Assembly: GCF_900086985.1 (NCBI RefSeq) | Contig: NZ_LT593974.1 | Span: forward strand, 930,001 to 994,000 | Direction: 5' to 3' | Length of the DNA: 64,000 nt | DNA from: Halomonas sp. HL-93 | Lineage (GTDB): Bacteria; Pseudomonadota; Gammaproteobacteria; Pseudomonadales; Halomonadaceae | Shown: positions 6,814-14,945 of the stretch, one piece after another | How the letters are laid out: every line of letters begins with the position of its first letter | Position numbering within the stretch: position 1 is the first letter of the stretch | Notes under the pieces: generated by a model | Databases searched by the model: none | Seen by the model: only the letters and a program-made list of their open reading frames with translations | What the model was told of the DNA's origin: nothing | Position numbers and translations under genes: made by a program

Positions 6814-7817
6814 ACGTAATCTACCAGTGCTTCAGCAAATGTATCGGTGGTGCCGGTGCCGCCCATATCGGGGGTGACCATATCGCGACGATTTTCCAGC
6901 ACGTCACGAATCCCCTTGCGGATAGCCGTCGCTTTCTCGTCCATGTTCAGGTGGTCGAGCATTTGCGCAGCGGCTAATAGCAGCGCGCAGGGGTTGGCAA
7001 TCTTTTTGCCTTCGATATCCGGTGCGGAGCCGTGCACGGCTTCGAAAATGGCCGCTTTTTCGCCAATGTTGGCGCCCGGTGCCAGACCTAACCCGCCGAC
7101 CAGACCCGCACACAGGTCAGACATGATGTCGCCAAACAGGTTGGTGGTCACTACCACATCGAACTGGTGTGGGTTCATGACCAGCTGCATGCAAGCGTTA
7201 TCGACGATCATCTCCTGAAATTCGATATCGGGATATTCCTCGGCGATTTCCCGGGCAACCTCCAGAAAGAGCCCTGAACTGGTCTTGATAATGTTGGCCT
7301 TGTGCACCGCCGTGACTTTCTTGCGGCCATTGTTTTTGGCCAATTCGAAGGCGTAACGCACAATGCGCTCGGAGCCTTTGCGGGTCACCTTGATGACCGA
7401 CAGCGCGGTGTCGCCATCATCGGTATATTCCTGACCATCGGCGAGGTAAGCACCTTCGGTGTTTTCCCGAACGGTGATCATATCGATATCGTCGTAGCGC
7501 GAACGCGTGCCGGGAAAACTGATGGCGGGGCGCACATTGGCGTAGAGATCAAAATGACGGCGAAGCTGCACGTTGATGGAAGAGAAGCCTTTACCAATCG
7601 GCGTGGTCAGCGGACCTTTGAGCGCAATGCCATGTTTCTCAATGGCAGCCAGTGATTCCTGGGGAATCAGCGTGCCATGTTTCTCCAATGCGCCCAGCCC
7701 AGCGTCGATAAATTCGTACTCCAAGCCACAATCCAGGGCGTCTAGCACGCGTAGCGTGGCGTCCATGATTTCGGGGCCGATACCGTCGCCTTTGATCACT
7801 GCTATGGAATGGCTCAT
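6804..7817 (-). CDS. NAD-dependent isocitrate dehydrogenase
   Basis: This 337-residue protein of the isocitrate/isopropylmalate dehydrogenase family oxidatively decarboxylates isocitrate to 2-oxoglutarate in the TCA cycle. Visible motifs are GDGIGPEI (residues 10-17), the substrate-binding stretch SSINVQLRRHFDLYANVRP, VRENTEGAY, the TTNLFGDIMSDLCAGLVGGLG signature, and HGSAPDIEGK near the cofactor site. The Asp after HGSAP is characteristic of NAD use, whereas NADP enzymes have a Lys-Tyr pair there. The length fits the short NAD-type enzymes of gammaproteobacteria rather than the 740-residue monomeric or 416-residue NADP types. GAGGAG precedes the ATG. 3-Isopropylmalate or homoisocitrate dehydrogenase is less likely, as no leu genes are nearby. 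The gene stands alone, convergent with the metal ATPase. Confidence 0.85.
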   Translation of the reverse strand: MSHSIAVIKGDGIGPEIMDATLRVLDALDCGLEYEFIDAGLGALEKHGTLIPQESLAAIEKHGIALKGPLTTPIGKGFSSINVQLRRHFDLYANVRPAISFPGTRSRYDDIDMITVRENTEGAYLADGQEYTDDGDTALSVIKVTRKGSERIVRYAFELAKNNGRKKVTAVHKANIIKTSSGLFLEVAREIAEEYPDIEFQEMIVDNACMQLVMNPHQFDVVVTTNLFGDIMSDLCAGLVGGLGLAPGANIGEKAAIFEAVHGSAPDIEGKKIANPCALLLAAAQMLDHLNMDEKATAIRKGIRDVLENRRDMVTPDMGGTGTTDTFAEALVDYVGR

Positions 7818-8356
7818 TTACTGCTCCTCTGCTCGGCGGATTGCCGCTTCAACGTGGAAAGTTGGGACTCGATCAGTCGATATTCTCGCTGTAATGGTAC
7901 GCCAAAGCGGTCAGGTTGGGCACCCTGCGGTGGTCGAACATGCTGCTTTACTGATGGTTGTCAAAGCTCGCTTTGAGTGAACGACGGATGCAGCGTCGTA
8001 AAATTACTGTTAAAATCCTGCGCCTTCTGCCATGGCCTTTGACGTGCCGCTGGCGACCCTATTGATTAATATGCGTGTCAACACAGTGACTCTTATTATG
8101 ATGTTACCGGCATTTGCCACCTCAGGGCTGATGACTCCACCCTAGGTCTCCCTTCCTATCTCTTGCGTATGGCACCTTCACCCGGCTGTCATCGCCTGGC
8201 GGTATCCTTGCATACCGCCTTCGCTATGTCCTGGCGTCAGCGTACGTCGATCTCTCAAGCAGCATCTTGTATGACCCAAGCGCTTTACGTGCTGCTGTTG
8301 GGCGTTTTACGCCCAACGCGTGCGGCCTGTCGTTAACCCTCAACTATGGACCCCGC
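7818..8356. other. 539-nt divergent intergenic region
   Basis: This is the longest gene-free stretch in the window, between the divergent isocitrate dehydrogenase and SulP genes. I see no convincing coding frame and no tRNA fold. It contains an AT-rich stretch around 7998-8015 with a TAAAAT -10-like element, a segment CTGATGACTCC (8128-8138) resembling the 3' end of a fluoride riboswitch but without its pairing partner, and a perfect hairpin at 8198-8219. In-frame codons upstream of the SulP start at 8357 read back to 8267 but look non-coding. Confidence 0.6.
8198..8219. other. Perfect 8-bp hairpin in the SulP leader
   Basis: GGCGGTAT (8198-8205) pairs with ATACCGCC (8212-8219) around a 6-nt loop (CCTTGC). 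No U-tract follows. It lies about 140 nt upstream of the SulP start and could be an mRNA leader structure or a regulator site. Its role is unknown. Confidence 0.45.
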
Positions 8357-9847
8357 ATGTACGAAAAATTTAAACAGTCTTGGCTCTCGAACCTCAAGGG
8401 CGACACCCTGGCGGGTATCGTGGTGGCGCTTGCTCTGATTCCCGAGGCGATTGCCTTCTCTATCATTGCGGGGGTTGACCCCAAGGTTGGCCTTTACGCC
8501 TCCTTTGCGATCTGTGTGATTATCGCCTTTACCGGCGGGCGCTCGGGCATGATCTCGGCCGCCACGGGGGCCATGGCGCTTTTGATGATTACGCTGGTCA
8601 AAGAGCATGGCCTTGAATACTTGCTGGCCGCCACGCTGTTGACCGGCGTACTACAGATTATTGCGGGATATCTAAAACTTGCCGACCTGATGCGTTTTGT
8701 TTCGCGCTCGGTGGTGACGGGGTTTGTGAACGCCCTGGCGATTCTGATTTTCATGGCCCAGCTGCCGGAACTGACCGATGTGACCTGGCACGTCTATGCC
8801 ATGACAGCCGCGGGCTTGGCGATTATCTACGGCTTCCCCTATGTGCCGGTGATCGGTAAAACGATTCCTTCGCCGTTGGTATGTATCGTGGTACTTACCG
8901 TTGTGTATCTCATCACCGGTATGGAAATCCGCAGCGTCGGCGATATGGGTGAACTGCCCGATAGCCTGCCTGTGTTCCTATGGCCGCAGGTGCCGCTGAA
9001 CGTCGAAACGCTCATGATTATTCTACCTTATTCGTTAATGCTGACGATCGTTGGGCTATTAGAGTCAATGATGACCGCGACGATCATTGATGATTTGACC
9101 GATACTAAAAGCGATAAAAACCGTGAGTGCAAAGGCCAGGGCATCGCCAATATCGGCTCTGGTTTGATCGGCGGCATGGCGGGCTGTGCGATGATCGGCC
9201 AGTCGGTGATCAACGTTAAATCCGGCGGCCGTCGGCGTACCTCGACCCTGATTGCCGGTGTGGCGCTATTGCTGATGGTCGTGTTCCTCGCTGACTGGGT
9301 CTCGCAGATCCCTATGGCAGCGCTGGTCGCGGTGATGATCATGGTGTCGGTGGGTACCTTTAGTTGGGAGTCGATTCGCGACCTGAAGAAACATCCGATG
9401 AGCACCAATATTGTGATGGTGGCGACCGTGGCGGTCACCGTGGGCACCCACAACCTGGCCATTGGCGTCTTCGTGGGCGTGCTGCTGGCGGCGATGTTCT
9501 TCGCCAACAAGGTCGGCAACATCATGTACATCGGCTCGACGGAAGTAACCCCAGGTAGCGAGCGCGAATACCAGGTCGTGGGTCAGGTGTTCTTTGCATC
9601 CTCCGAGCGCTTTATCGAAGCGTTTGATTTCAAGGAAAGCATCGACAAGGTCACCATCAATCTCTCCCGTGCCCACTTCTGGGATATTACCGCCGTGCAG
9701 GCGCTGGACCGCGTGGTGATCAAGTTCCGGCGTGAGGGTGCCGAGGTTGAATTGATTGGCCTCAACGAAGCCAGTGCCACTGTGGTCGACCGCTACGCCG
9801 TGCATGACGACCCCGTCGCGGTGGAAAAACTCATGGGCGGCCACTAA
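8357..9847 (+). CDS. SulP-family anion transporter with STAS domain
   Basis: This 496-residue protein starts at MYEKFKQSW; the extra 30 in-frame residues upstream look non-coding, and the ribosome site is weak. Residues about 15-400 form the SLC26/SulP membrane domain: [20 protein letters not shown] is the conserved TM1 region, and [20 protein letters not shown] is a second hallmark. Residues about 410-490 form a cytoplasmic STAS domain ending in [19 protein letters not shown]. Family members move sulfate, dicarboxylates or, in the BicA group, bicarbonate with sodium. The substrate cannot be read from sequence. A Usp stress protein gene follows after 17 nt with its own strong ribosome site, so the two are co-transcribed, a recurring SulP-Usp pairing. 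Confidence 0.87.
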   Translation: MYEKFKQSWLSNLKGDTLAGIVVALALIPEAIAFSIIAGVDPKVGLYASFAICVIIAFTGGRSGMISAATGAMALLMITLVKEHGLEYLLAATLLTGVLQIIAGYLKLADLMRFVSRSVVTGFVNALAILIFMAQLPELTDVTWHVYAMTAAGLAIIYGFPYVPVIGKTIPSPLVCIVVLTVVYLITGMEIRSVGDMGELPDSLPVFLWPQVPLNVETLMIILPYSLMLTIVGLLESMMTATIIDDLTDTKSDKNRECKGQGIANIGSGLIGGMAGCAMIGQSVINVKSGGRRRTSTLIAGVALLLMVVFLADWVSQIPMAALVAVMIMVSVGTFSWESIRDLKKHPMSTNIVMVATVAVTVGTHNLAIGVFVGVLLAAMFFANKVGNIMYIGSTEVTPGSEREYQVVGQVFFASSERFIEAFDFKESIDKVTINLSRAHFWDITAVQALDRVVIKFRREGAEVELIGLNEASATVVDRYAVHDDPVAVEKLMGGH

Positions 9848-9864
9848 CCAGCAAGGAGTGCACA

Positions 9865-10743
9865 ATGTCTGATCAATTTTCAATGTCCGGTCAAGTGCTA
9901 GCCGCTATCGACGGCTCTCAGTTTTCAGAAAGCGTCTGCGATTACGCGGCTTGGGCCAGCCAAGCCCTGGATGCACCGTTGGTGTTTGTTCACGTGGTGG
10001 ACAACCATTCGCAACCCCCCGAAGACGCCAATTTATCCGGTAGCTTGCGCCTTGGCGCGCGGGAAAAGCTCATGGAAGAGCTTTCTGACCTTGATGAGCA
10101 GCGCGCAAAGATAAATCGCGAGCAAGGTAAGTTGATGCTCGAAGCGGCCAAGGCGCGTGCCATTGAAGACGGCATCGCCGAACCTGCGACACGTCAGCGC
10201 AACGGCACCCTGGTGGAAACCTTGGTAGAGCTTGAAAATGATGTGCGTTTGCTGGTCATGGGCAAGCGCGGCGAAACCGCTGACCAGGCCAGCGGGCACT
10301 TGGGCTCAAACCTCGAGCGCGTGGTGCGTGAGATGCATCGGCCGATTCTGATGGTGCCCCGGGGCGGTTTCAAAACCCCGGAAAGGGTCATGATGGCGTT
10401 CGACGGCAGCAAGACGGCGCGGAAGGGCATTGAAATGCTCGCCAAGAGCCCGCTGTTCAGCGGCATTGCCTGCCATGTGGTCATCGTCGGTGCCGATACC
10501 GGCGAGAACAGCTCGCAACTCGAGTGGGCGTTATCCACGTTACGCGAGGCCGGCCACGAGGCCGAAGGGGCGATTCGCGCCGGCGAAGTGGAAACAACAC
10601 TGCATGCCTATGCCAAAGACAATGACATCGACATGATGATCATGGGGGCCTACGGCCATTCGCGCATACGCCACCTGTTAGTGGGCAGTACCACCACCGA
10701 CATGCTGCGCAAGAGCAATATTCCCGTTCTGATATTGCGTTAA
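9865..10743 (+). CDS. Tandem-domain universal stress protein (Usp), copy 1
   Basis: This 292-residue cytoplasmic protein is made of two Usp folds: residues about 8-165 and 172-292. Both end in the nucleotide-binding signature: MGKRGETADQASGHLGSN in the first and MGAYGHSRIRHLLVGSTTT (G-x2-G-x9-G-S/T) in the second, so ATP or AMP binding is likely. AAGGAG lies 8 nt before the ATG. It is the second gene of the SulP operon, and a terminator follows at 10755-10791. A close paralogue is encoded at 14091-14945, nearly identical over long stretches such as ERVVREMHRPILMVP, indicating a local duplication. Usp tandem proteins generally respond to starvation or osmotic stress. A specific role regulating the transporter is plausible but unproven. 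Confidence 0.9.
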   Translation: MSDQFSMSGQVLAAIDGSQFSESVCDYAAWASQALDAPLVFVHVVDNHSQPPEDANLSGSLRLGAREKLMEELSDLDEQRAKINREQGKLMLEAAKARAIEDGIAEPATRQRNGTLVETLVELENDVRLLVMGKRGETADQASGHLGSNLERVVREMHRPILMVPRGGFKTPERVMMAFDGSKTARKGIEMLAKSPLFSGIACHVVIVGADTGENSSQLEWALSTLREAGHEAEGAIRAGEVETTLHAYAKDNDIDMMIMGAYGHSRIRHLLVGSTTTDMLRKSNIPVLILR

Positions 10744-10754
10744 GTCGTTCCCCT

Positions 10755-10791
10755 AAGCCGGCCCTCCTTATCGAGCGCGCCGGCTTTTTTT
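10755..10791 (+). terminator. Rho-independent terminator after the SulP-Usp operon
   Basis: AAGCCGGC (10755-10762) pairs with GCCGGCTT (10779-10786), and the stem runs directly into a seven-T tract. It lies 11 nt after the Usp stop codon. Confidence 0.88.
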
Positions 10792-10844
10792 GCCATGTTC
10801 AGCGAATCACAGGACAAGATACTTCACCTAACGTAGTAGATGGT

Positions 10845-10855
10845 TCTATGCTTAA
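10845..10855 (+). promoter_or_regulatory. Sigma-S-like extended -10 element for cfa
   Basis: TCTATGCTTAA matches the RpoS-preferred extended -10 TCTATACTTAA at 10 of 11 positions. Transcription would start near 10860, about 43 nt upstream of the TTG start at 10903. This placement rules out the ATG at 10840, which would precede the transcript. E. coli cfa is likewise RpoS-dependent. Confidence 0.7.
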
Positions 10856-10902
10856 GGGCAAGGTGTTACCAATTCACTCATAGGCATAGTGGGGGTGTTA
10901 CC

Positions 10903-12063
10903 TTGAACTTACCCACCTTAGAAAAAAAGCGCGTGGTTTTTGACGAGCGCTTATCCTCCCATCGCTTCGTCGCTGATTTATTAAAACAGGCGGATATCGA
11001 GATTAACGGTAACCGGCCATGGGATATCCAACTGAAAGCGTCAGGCGTTATCGATAGCGCCCTTTCGCGAGGCAACCTAGGGCTTGGCGAAAGTTATATG
11101 AATGGCGATTGGGATGCCGAATCGTTGGATCAGTTCTTTTATCGCCTGATGCGCGCCCAGCTTCACCAGCGTATAAACCCCACCCAGCTTGTTTATCATT
11201 CTCTGCGCTCCAGGCTGATTAATCGCCAAAGCGCCAAGCGCGCCTGGGAAGTGGGCGAAAAACATTACGATTTGGGTAATGAATTTTACGCCGCTATGCT
11301 CGACAAACGCATGACCTACACCTGCGGCTACTGGAAAGAAGCCACCCACCTGGATGAGGCTCAAGAGGCCAAGCTCGACCTGATCTGTCGAAAGTTGGGG
11401 TTGAAGCCCGGCATGCGGGTGCTCGATATCGGCTGTGGCTGGGGCAGTTTTATGGCCTATGCCGCTGAGCATTACGGGGTCGAATGCGTGGGGTTAACCA
11501 TCTCCAAAGAGCAGGCGGAATTTGGCAAACGGCTAATGAAAAGTGGCTTACCGGTCGAGTTTCGCCTGCAGGATTACCGCGATGAAACCGAGCAGTTTGA
11601 CCGCATCGTCAGTATTGGCATGTTCGAACATGTGGGGCATAAAAACTATCGCGAGTACATGGAAGTAGCGAGCCGTTGTTTGAAAGATGGTGGCCTTTTT
11701 CTACTCCACACCATCGGTAAAAATCTATTCAGTACGCCTTCTGACCCCTGGATTGATAAGTACATCTTCCCTAATGGGGAGCTGCCGACGCTGGGGCAAA
11801 TTATTAACGCCTCAGAATCGCTGTTCGTCGTTGAAGATGTACATAACTTCGGTAGTGACTACGATAAAACGCTAATGGCCTGGCATGCTAACTTCGAAGC
11901 CAACTGGCCGGCGTTTCGTGGCCGCTTTGATGACACCTTCTATCGCATGTGGCGCTACTATTTACTTAGCTGCGCCGGGGCCTTCCGTGCCCGCGAGTTA
12001 CAGCTTTGGCAATTCGTGCTCAGTAAACAAGGGGTAGTAGGGGGCTACGCGCGCGTTAGCTAG
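10903..12063 (+). CDS. cfa: Cyclopropane-fatty-acyl-phospholipid synthase
   Basis: This 386-residue SAM-dependent enzyme methylenates cis double bonds of membrane phospholipid acyl chains at the inner-membrane surface. The N-terminal lipid-binding part (about 1-120) is followed by a Rossmann methyltransferase domain with VLDIGCGWGSF as SAM motif I and the family signatures EKHYDLGNEFY, YTCGYW and VSIGMFEHVGHKNY. I chose TTG at 10903: it has a GGGGGTG ribosome site, the protein from there looks native, and the in-frame ATG at 10840 lies upstream of the apparent transcription start. The sigma-S-like promoter fits stationary-phase and osmotic or acid stress induction. RpoS itself is encoded at 31263-32234. 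Confidence 0.9.
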   Translation: MNLPTLEKKRVVFDERLSSHRFVADLLKQADIEINGNRPWDIQLKASGVIDSALSRGNLGLGESYMNGDWDAESLDQFFYRLMRAQLHQRINPTQLVYHSLRSRLINRQSAKRAWEVGEKHYDLGNEFYAAMLDKRMTYTCGYWKEATHLDEAQEAKLDLICRKLGLKPGMRVLDIGCGWGSFMAYAAEHYGVECVGLTISKEQAEFGKRLMKSGLPVEFRLQDYRDETEQFDRIVSIGMFEHVGHKNYREYMEVASRCLKDGGLFLLHTIGKNLFSTPSDPWIDKYIFPNGELPTLGQIINASESLFVVEDVHNFGSDYDKTLMAWHANFEANWPAFRGRFDDTFYRMWRYYLLSCAGAFRARELQLWQFVLSKQGVVGGYARVS

Positions 12064-12135
12064 CGGGGAATGTAAAAGCATAATAGTTTCCGTGTTACCG
12101 TCACCTGCATTTATACGGACAGCGGGATATATGAC

Positions 12136-13098
12136 GTGTTGATGCGTGAAACACTGGAAAAGTATCAAGTTTGGCTATATCTCATAGCGATTTCTGCCGG
12201 TATTGGCATAGGGGGGCGTTGGCAGGCGCTTCAGGCGTGGGAGGTGGCGCTGTGGCCGCTACTCGGCTTGCTACTGTATGCCACTTTTACTCAAATTCCA
12301 CTTTTGCATATCTCCATGGCGTTTCGAGACCGGCGCTTTATGAGTGCGCTGGCGCTGGGCAACTTTATTATCATGCCGCTGGTCGTCTGGGGGCTGGCTA
12401 CCCTGTTTGAGTTAGAGGGTGCGGTGCTGCTCGGCGTACTGCTGGTGTTGTTGGTGCCCTGCACCGATTGGTTTATCAGTTTTACGCATCTTGGGCGAGG
12501 AGACAGTGCCAGGGCGATCGCCGCAACCCCGGTGTTGCTGTTGCTTCAGATCGTGTTGTTACCGCTTTATATTACCGCCGTAATGGGCGAACAAGTCGTC
12601 GGTGCTCATCTGCTGAGCGAGTTACTGCCAGCCTTTGCCGGCCTCATTCTCACCCCACTTCTGCTAGCCTGGCTGACTGAAAAAGGGGCCGAGCGCTCCG
12701 TCTTGCTCCAACGAAGCGTCAATGTGATGGGCTGGCTACCCGTGCCCTTGCTGGCAGCGGTGGTATTTTTAATTGCTGCTTCGCAGGTTCATCTGATTGT
12801 CGAGACACATGAAACGCTGTGGCAGGTGGCAGCGATTTTTGTGCTGTATCTGCTCGCAGCGGCTCTTGTCGGCAAGATACTCCACACGCTGTTTCGACTT
12901 CCCATTGCCTCCGGCCGAACGCTGGTGTTTAGTTTCGGCACGCGTAATTCTTTTGTGGTGCTGCCGCTGGCGATTGCGCTGCCTGATATCTGGGCAGCAG
13001 CAGTCGTAGTCATCGTTATGCAGTCGCTTATTGAGCTGCTGGGTATGGTGGCGTACCTAACGTGGGTGCCGCGGCTAATAAAGCAGACACGGCCCTAA
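12136..13098 (+). CDS. ACR3/SBF-superfamily transporter, arsenite-resistance-like
   Basis: This 320-residue protein has about ten hydrophobic helices of the bile acid:sodium symporter superfamily. The segment LLVPCTDWFISFTHLGRGD strongly resembles the conserved Cys-containing helix of ACR3 arsenite exporters. A later GTRNSFVVLPLAIALPD matches the second inverted-repeat motif. The likely role is export of arsenite or a related oxyanion through the inner membrane. However, no arsR or arsC gene is adjacent, so the substrate is uncertain, and other SBF members import organic acids. The start is taken as GTG at 12136, with GGGA 8 nt upstream; ATG at 12142 is an alternative. It lies 72 nt after cfa on the same strand. 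Confidence 0.75.
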   Translation: MLMRETLEKYQVWLYLIAISAGIGIGGRWQALQAWEVALWPLLGLLLYATFTQIPLLHISMAFRDRRFMSALALGNFIIMPLVVWGLATLFELEGAVLLGVLLVLLVPCTDWFISFTHLGRGDSARAIAATPVLLLLQIVLLPLYITAVMGEQVVGAHLLSELLPAFAGLILTPLLLAWLTEKGAERSVLLQRSVNVMGWLPVPLLAAVVFLIAASQVHLIVETHETLWQVAAIFVLYLLAAALVGKILHTLFRLPIASGRTLVFSFGTRNSFVVLPLAIALPDIWAAAVVVIVMQSLIELLGMVAYLTWVPRLIKQTRP

Positions 13099-13135
13099 AC
13101 GGGTGACCGTTAAGTAAGGATCAGGATAGGTTTGC

Positions 13136-13519
13136 TTAACGTCTGGAGGCGAAGCGTTGCCCAAGCCAAACCGCTCCAAGCCATAGCGGTAAGCTGCCGA
13201 CGGTATACACCAACGCGACGGTTAAGTGGGTTTGGGCGAGGGTGACAACTTCTAAGCTAAACAGAGAAAAAGTGGTGAACCCTCCACAAAAACCGGCCAC
13301 CCAGAAAGGCTGCCAGCGTGCCATGCGTGTATGAGGGGCACGGGCAAAACGGGCGGCGAGCCAGCCAATCAGCCAAGCGCCTACCAGGTTGACCAATAGC
13401 GTGCCCCAAGGGAAGGCGCTACCGAATGCGCCCATTGTCGATACAGAGATGACATAGCGCAATGCACTGCCCAGGCCGCTGCCGAGGCCTACCGCGGCAT
13501 AGGTGGTAAGCGTCTTCAT
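13136..13519 (-). CDS. crcB: CrcB/Fluc fluoride channel subunit 2
   Basis: This 127-residue, four-helix membrane protein is the second of two overlapping crcB genes. Its family marks are GSALRYVIS, FPWGTLLVNLVGAWLIGW and GFCGGFTTFSLFSLE; the last holds the Phe-Thr-Thr-Phe region lining the pore. Fluc proteins form antiparallel dimers that leak cytoplasmic fluoride outward. When two genes occur together, the functional unit is usually a heterodimer in which the subunits have fixed opposite topology. The start at MKTLTTYAAVG overlaps the upstream crcB stop by 4 nt, which favours coupled translation. A longer in-frame extension to 13624 simply runs antiparallel in the partner gene's coding sequence and is rejected. 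Confidence 0.9.
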   Translation of the reverse strand: MKTLTTYAAVGLGSGLGSALRYVISVSTMGAFGSAFPWGTLLVNLVGAWLIGWLAARFARAPHTRMARWQPFWVAGFCGGFTTFSLFSLEVVTLAQTHLTVALVYTVGSLPLWLGAVWLGQRFASRR

Positions 13520-13908
13520 AGGCCTCCACCCGCCAACCACGCCCCTAATCCGAACGCCGCAACGCCGAGGGTCAGCGTGCCGATGATATTGGCGATAGCC
13601 TTGCCACCCATGCCGTTTTCCCATAAACCCAGGGTTTGCAGGCTAAAGGACGATACCGTGGTAAAACCGCCCAGTAGCCCGATGGCGATAATTAGCCAGG
13701 GAGCGCTTGGCGTCGTAGTGCTACCTTCATTAAGTGATACCGCCAGCCAACCAAGGGCAAATGTACCTAACAGGTTAACGGCCAGAGTACCCCACGGGAA
13801 TGTGCTGCCTACCCATTTGGCGAATAGGTTGGAGACGCAAACGCGGGCCATACCGCCAATTGCCCCGCCCACCGCCACCAGCGCAATGCTGCCCAAGCCA
13901 ATACCCAC
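13516..13908 (-). CDS. crcB: CrcB/Fluc fluoride channel subunit 1
   Basis: This 130-residue, four-helix membrane protein begins at a GTG with GGGGAG close upstream. Family motifs are GGAIGGMARVCVSN (the Arg after GGxxG is conserved), FPWGTLAVNLLGTFALGW and GLLGGFTTVSSFSLQ. The phenylalanine-lined pore segment reads GFTTVSSFS instead of GFTTFSLFS in the partner. This fits one subunit of a heterodimer carrying degenerate pore positions. It overlaps the downstream crcB by 4 nt. I found no fluoride riboswitch in the 180 nt upstream, so control is not obvious. The pair sits between two Usp genes. Confidence 0.9.
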   Translation of the reverse strand: MGIGLGSIALVAVGGAIGGMARVCVSNLFAKWVGSTFPWGTLAVNLLGTFALGWLAVSLNEGSTTTPSAPWLIIAIGLLGGFTTVSSFSLQTLGLWENGMGGKAIANIIGTLTLGVAAFGLGAWLAGGGL

Positions 13909-14090
13909 GAGCGCTCCCCTTCCAACAATGCAATCGAATGGTCGACAAGCTTACCATGCGGGCTAGCGGGTGCGATGGCGTTAAACATTGCTGCGAACGG
14001 ATAGTCGCTGTCACCGGTCAATGACTTCGTGTAGAAAGGCATTTGAATAACAACAACCACCCCGACCCGCCGTACAAGGAGACGCACGCC

Positions 14091-14945
14091 ATGACTGACC
14101 AAGTATTAGCGGCCATTGATAGCTCACAGTTTTCCGCAGGTGTTTGTGACTATGCGGTATGGGCTGCCAAGCGACTCGAAGCCCCGCTGTCGTTTATGCA
14201 TGTCATTGATAACCACCCGCAAACGTCGGAGCCTGATCTGACTGGTAATCTTGGGCTAGGTACGCGAGAGCACTTGCTGGAAAAGCTATCTGACATCGAA
14301 GAGCAGCGCGCCAAGTTGGCCCGTGAGCAAGGCAGACTTCTGCTGGATGATGCCAAACAGCGTGCCCTTGGTGGGGGGATTGGGGAGCCCGAAACCATGC
14401 AGCGCAACGGCACGCTGGTAGAAACCCTGGTCGAACAGGAAAATAACATACGCCTGCTTGTGGTGGGTAAACGTGGCGAAACGGCTCATCAAGCCAGCGG
14501 GCATTTAGGCTCTAACCTGGAGCGCGTGGTGCGTGAAATGCATCGGCCCATCCTGATGGTACCTAAAGCATTTACCCATCCTGAGAAGGTCATGATGGCC
14601 TTTGATGGCAGTAAAACGGCGCGCAAAGGCATCGAGATGCTGGCCAAGAGCCCGTTGTTTAATGGTGTGACCTGCCATGTGGTGATTGTCGGTGCAGAAA
14701 CTGCCGAACATCGTTCGCAGTTGGATTGGGCCCTGACCACGTTAGATAGCGCGGGGCATGTTGCCGAGGGCGCGATTCGGGCGGGATACGTTGAAGAAAC
14801 GCTGCGCGCTTATAAAGAAGAGCATGGCATCGATATGCTGGTGATGGGGGCCTACGGCCATTCGCGCATTCGCCACCTGCTGGTGGGAAGCACCACGACC
14901 TCGATGTTGAGGAAAGCCCAGATGCCGGTGCTGATCTTGCGCTAG
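14091..14945 (+). CDS. Tandem-domain universal stress protein (Usp), copy 2
   Basis: This 284-residue protein is a paralogue of the Usp protein at 9865-10743. It has two Usp folds (about 4-155 and 162-284) with nucleotide signatures GKRGETAHQASGHLGSN and MGAYGHSRIRHLLVGSTTT. The start at 14091 has AAGGAG 9 nt upstream; an ATG at 14043 would add a polar, Asn-rich stretch with no ribosome site. Unlike copy 1 it has no transporter partner. Its stop overlaps that of the convergent MFS gene by a few bases. Divergence from copy 1 is concentrated in the linker helix and the loop after MVPKAFTHPEK. Confidence 0.9.
   Translation: MTDQVLAAIDSSQFSAGVCDYAVWAAKRLEAPLSFMHVIDNHPQTSEPDLTGNLGLGTREHLLEKLSDIEEQRAKLAREQGRLLLDDAKQRALGGGIGEPETMQRNGTLVETLVEQENNIRLLVVGKRGETAHQASGHLGSNLERVVREMHRPILMVPKAFTHPEKVMMAFDGSKTARKGIEMLAKSPLFNGVTCHVVIVGAETAEHRSQLDWALTTLDSAGHVAEGAIRAGYVEETLRAYKEEHGIDMLVMGAYGHSRIRHLLVGSTTTSMLRKAQMPVLILR

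Noticed and set aside
8128..8138. Possible fluoride riboswitch tail (CTGATGACTCC)
   Set aside because: The 5' pairing segment (GATGGAGT-like) is absent upstream and the next gene is SulP rather than crcB. An Rfam crcB covariance-model scan of 8000-8160 would settle it.
13520..13624. 35-codon N-terminal extension of the second crcB gene
   Set aside because: It runs in a different frame through the first crcB coding sequence; the ATG at 13519 gives the normal Fluc N-terminus and an ATGA overlap.
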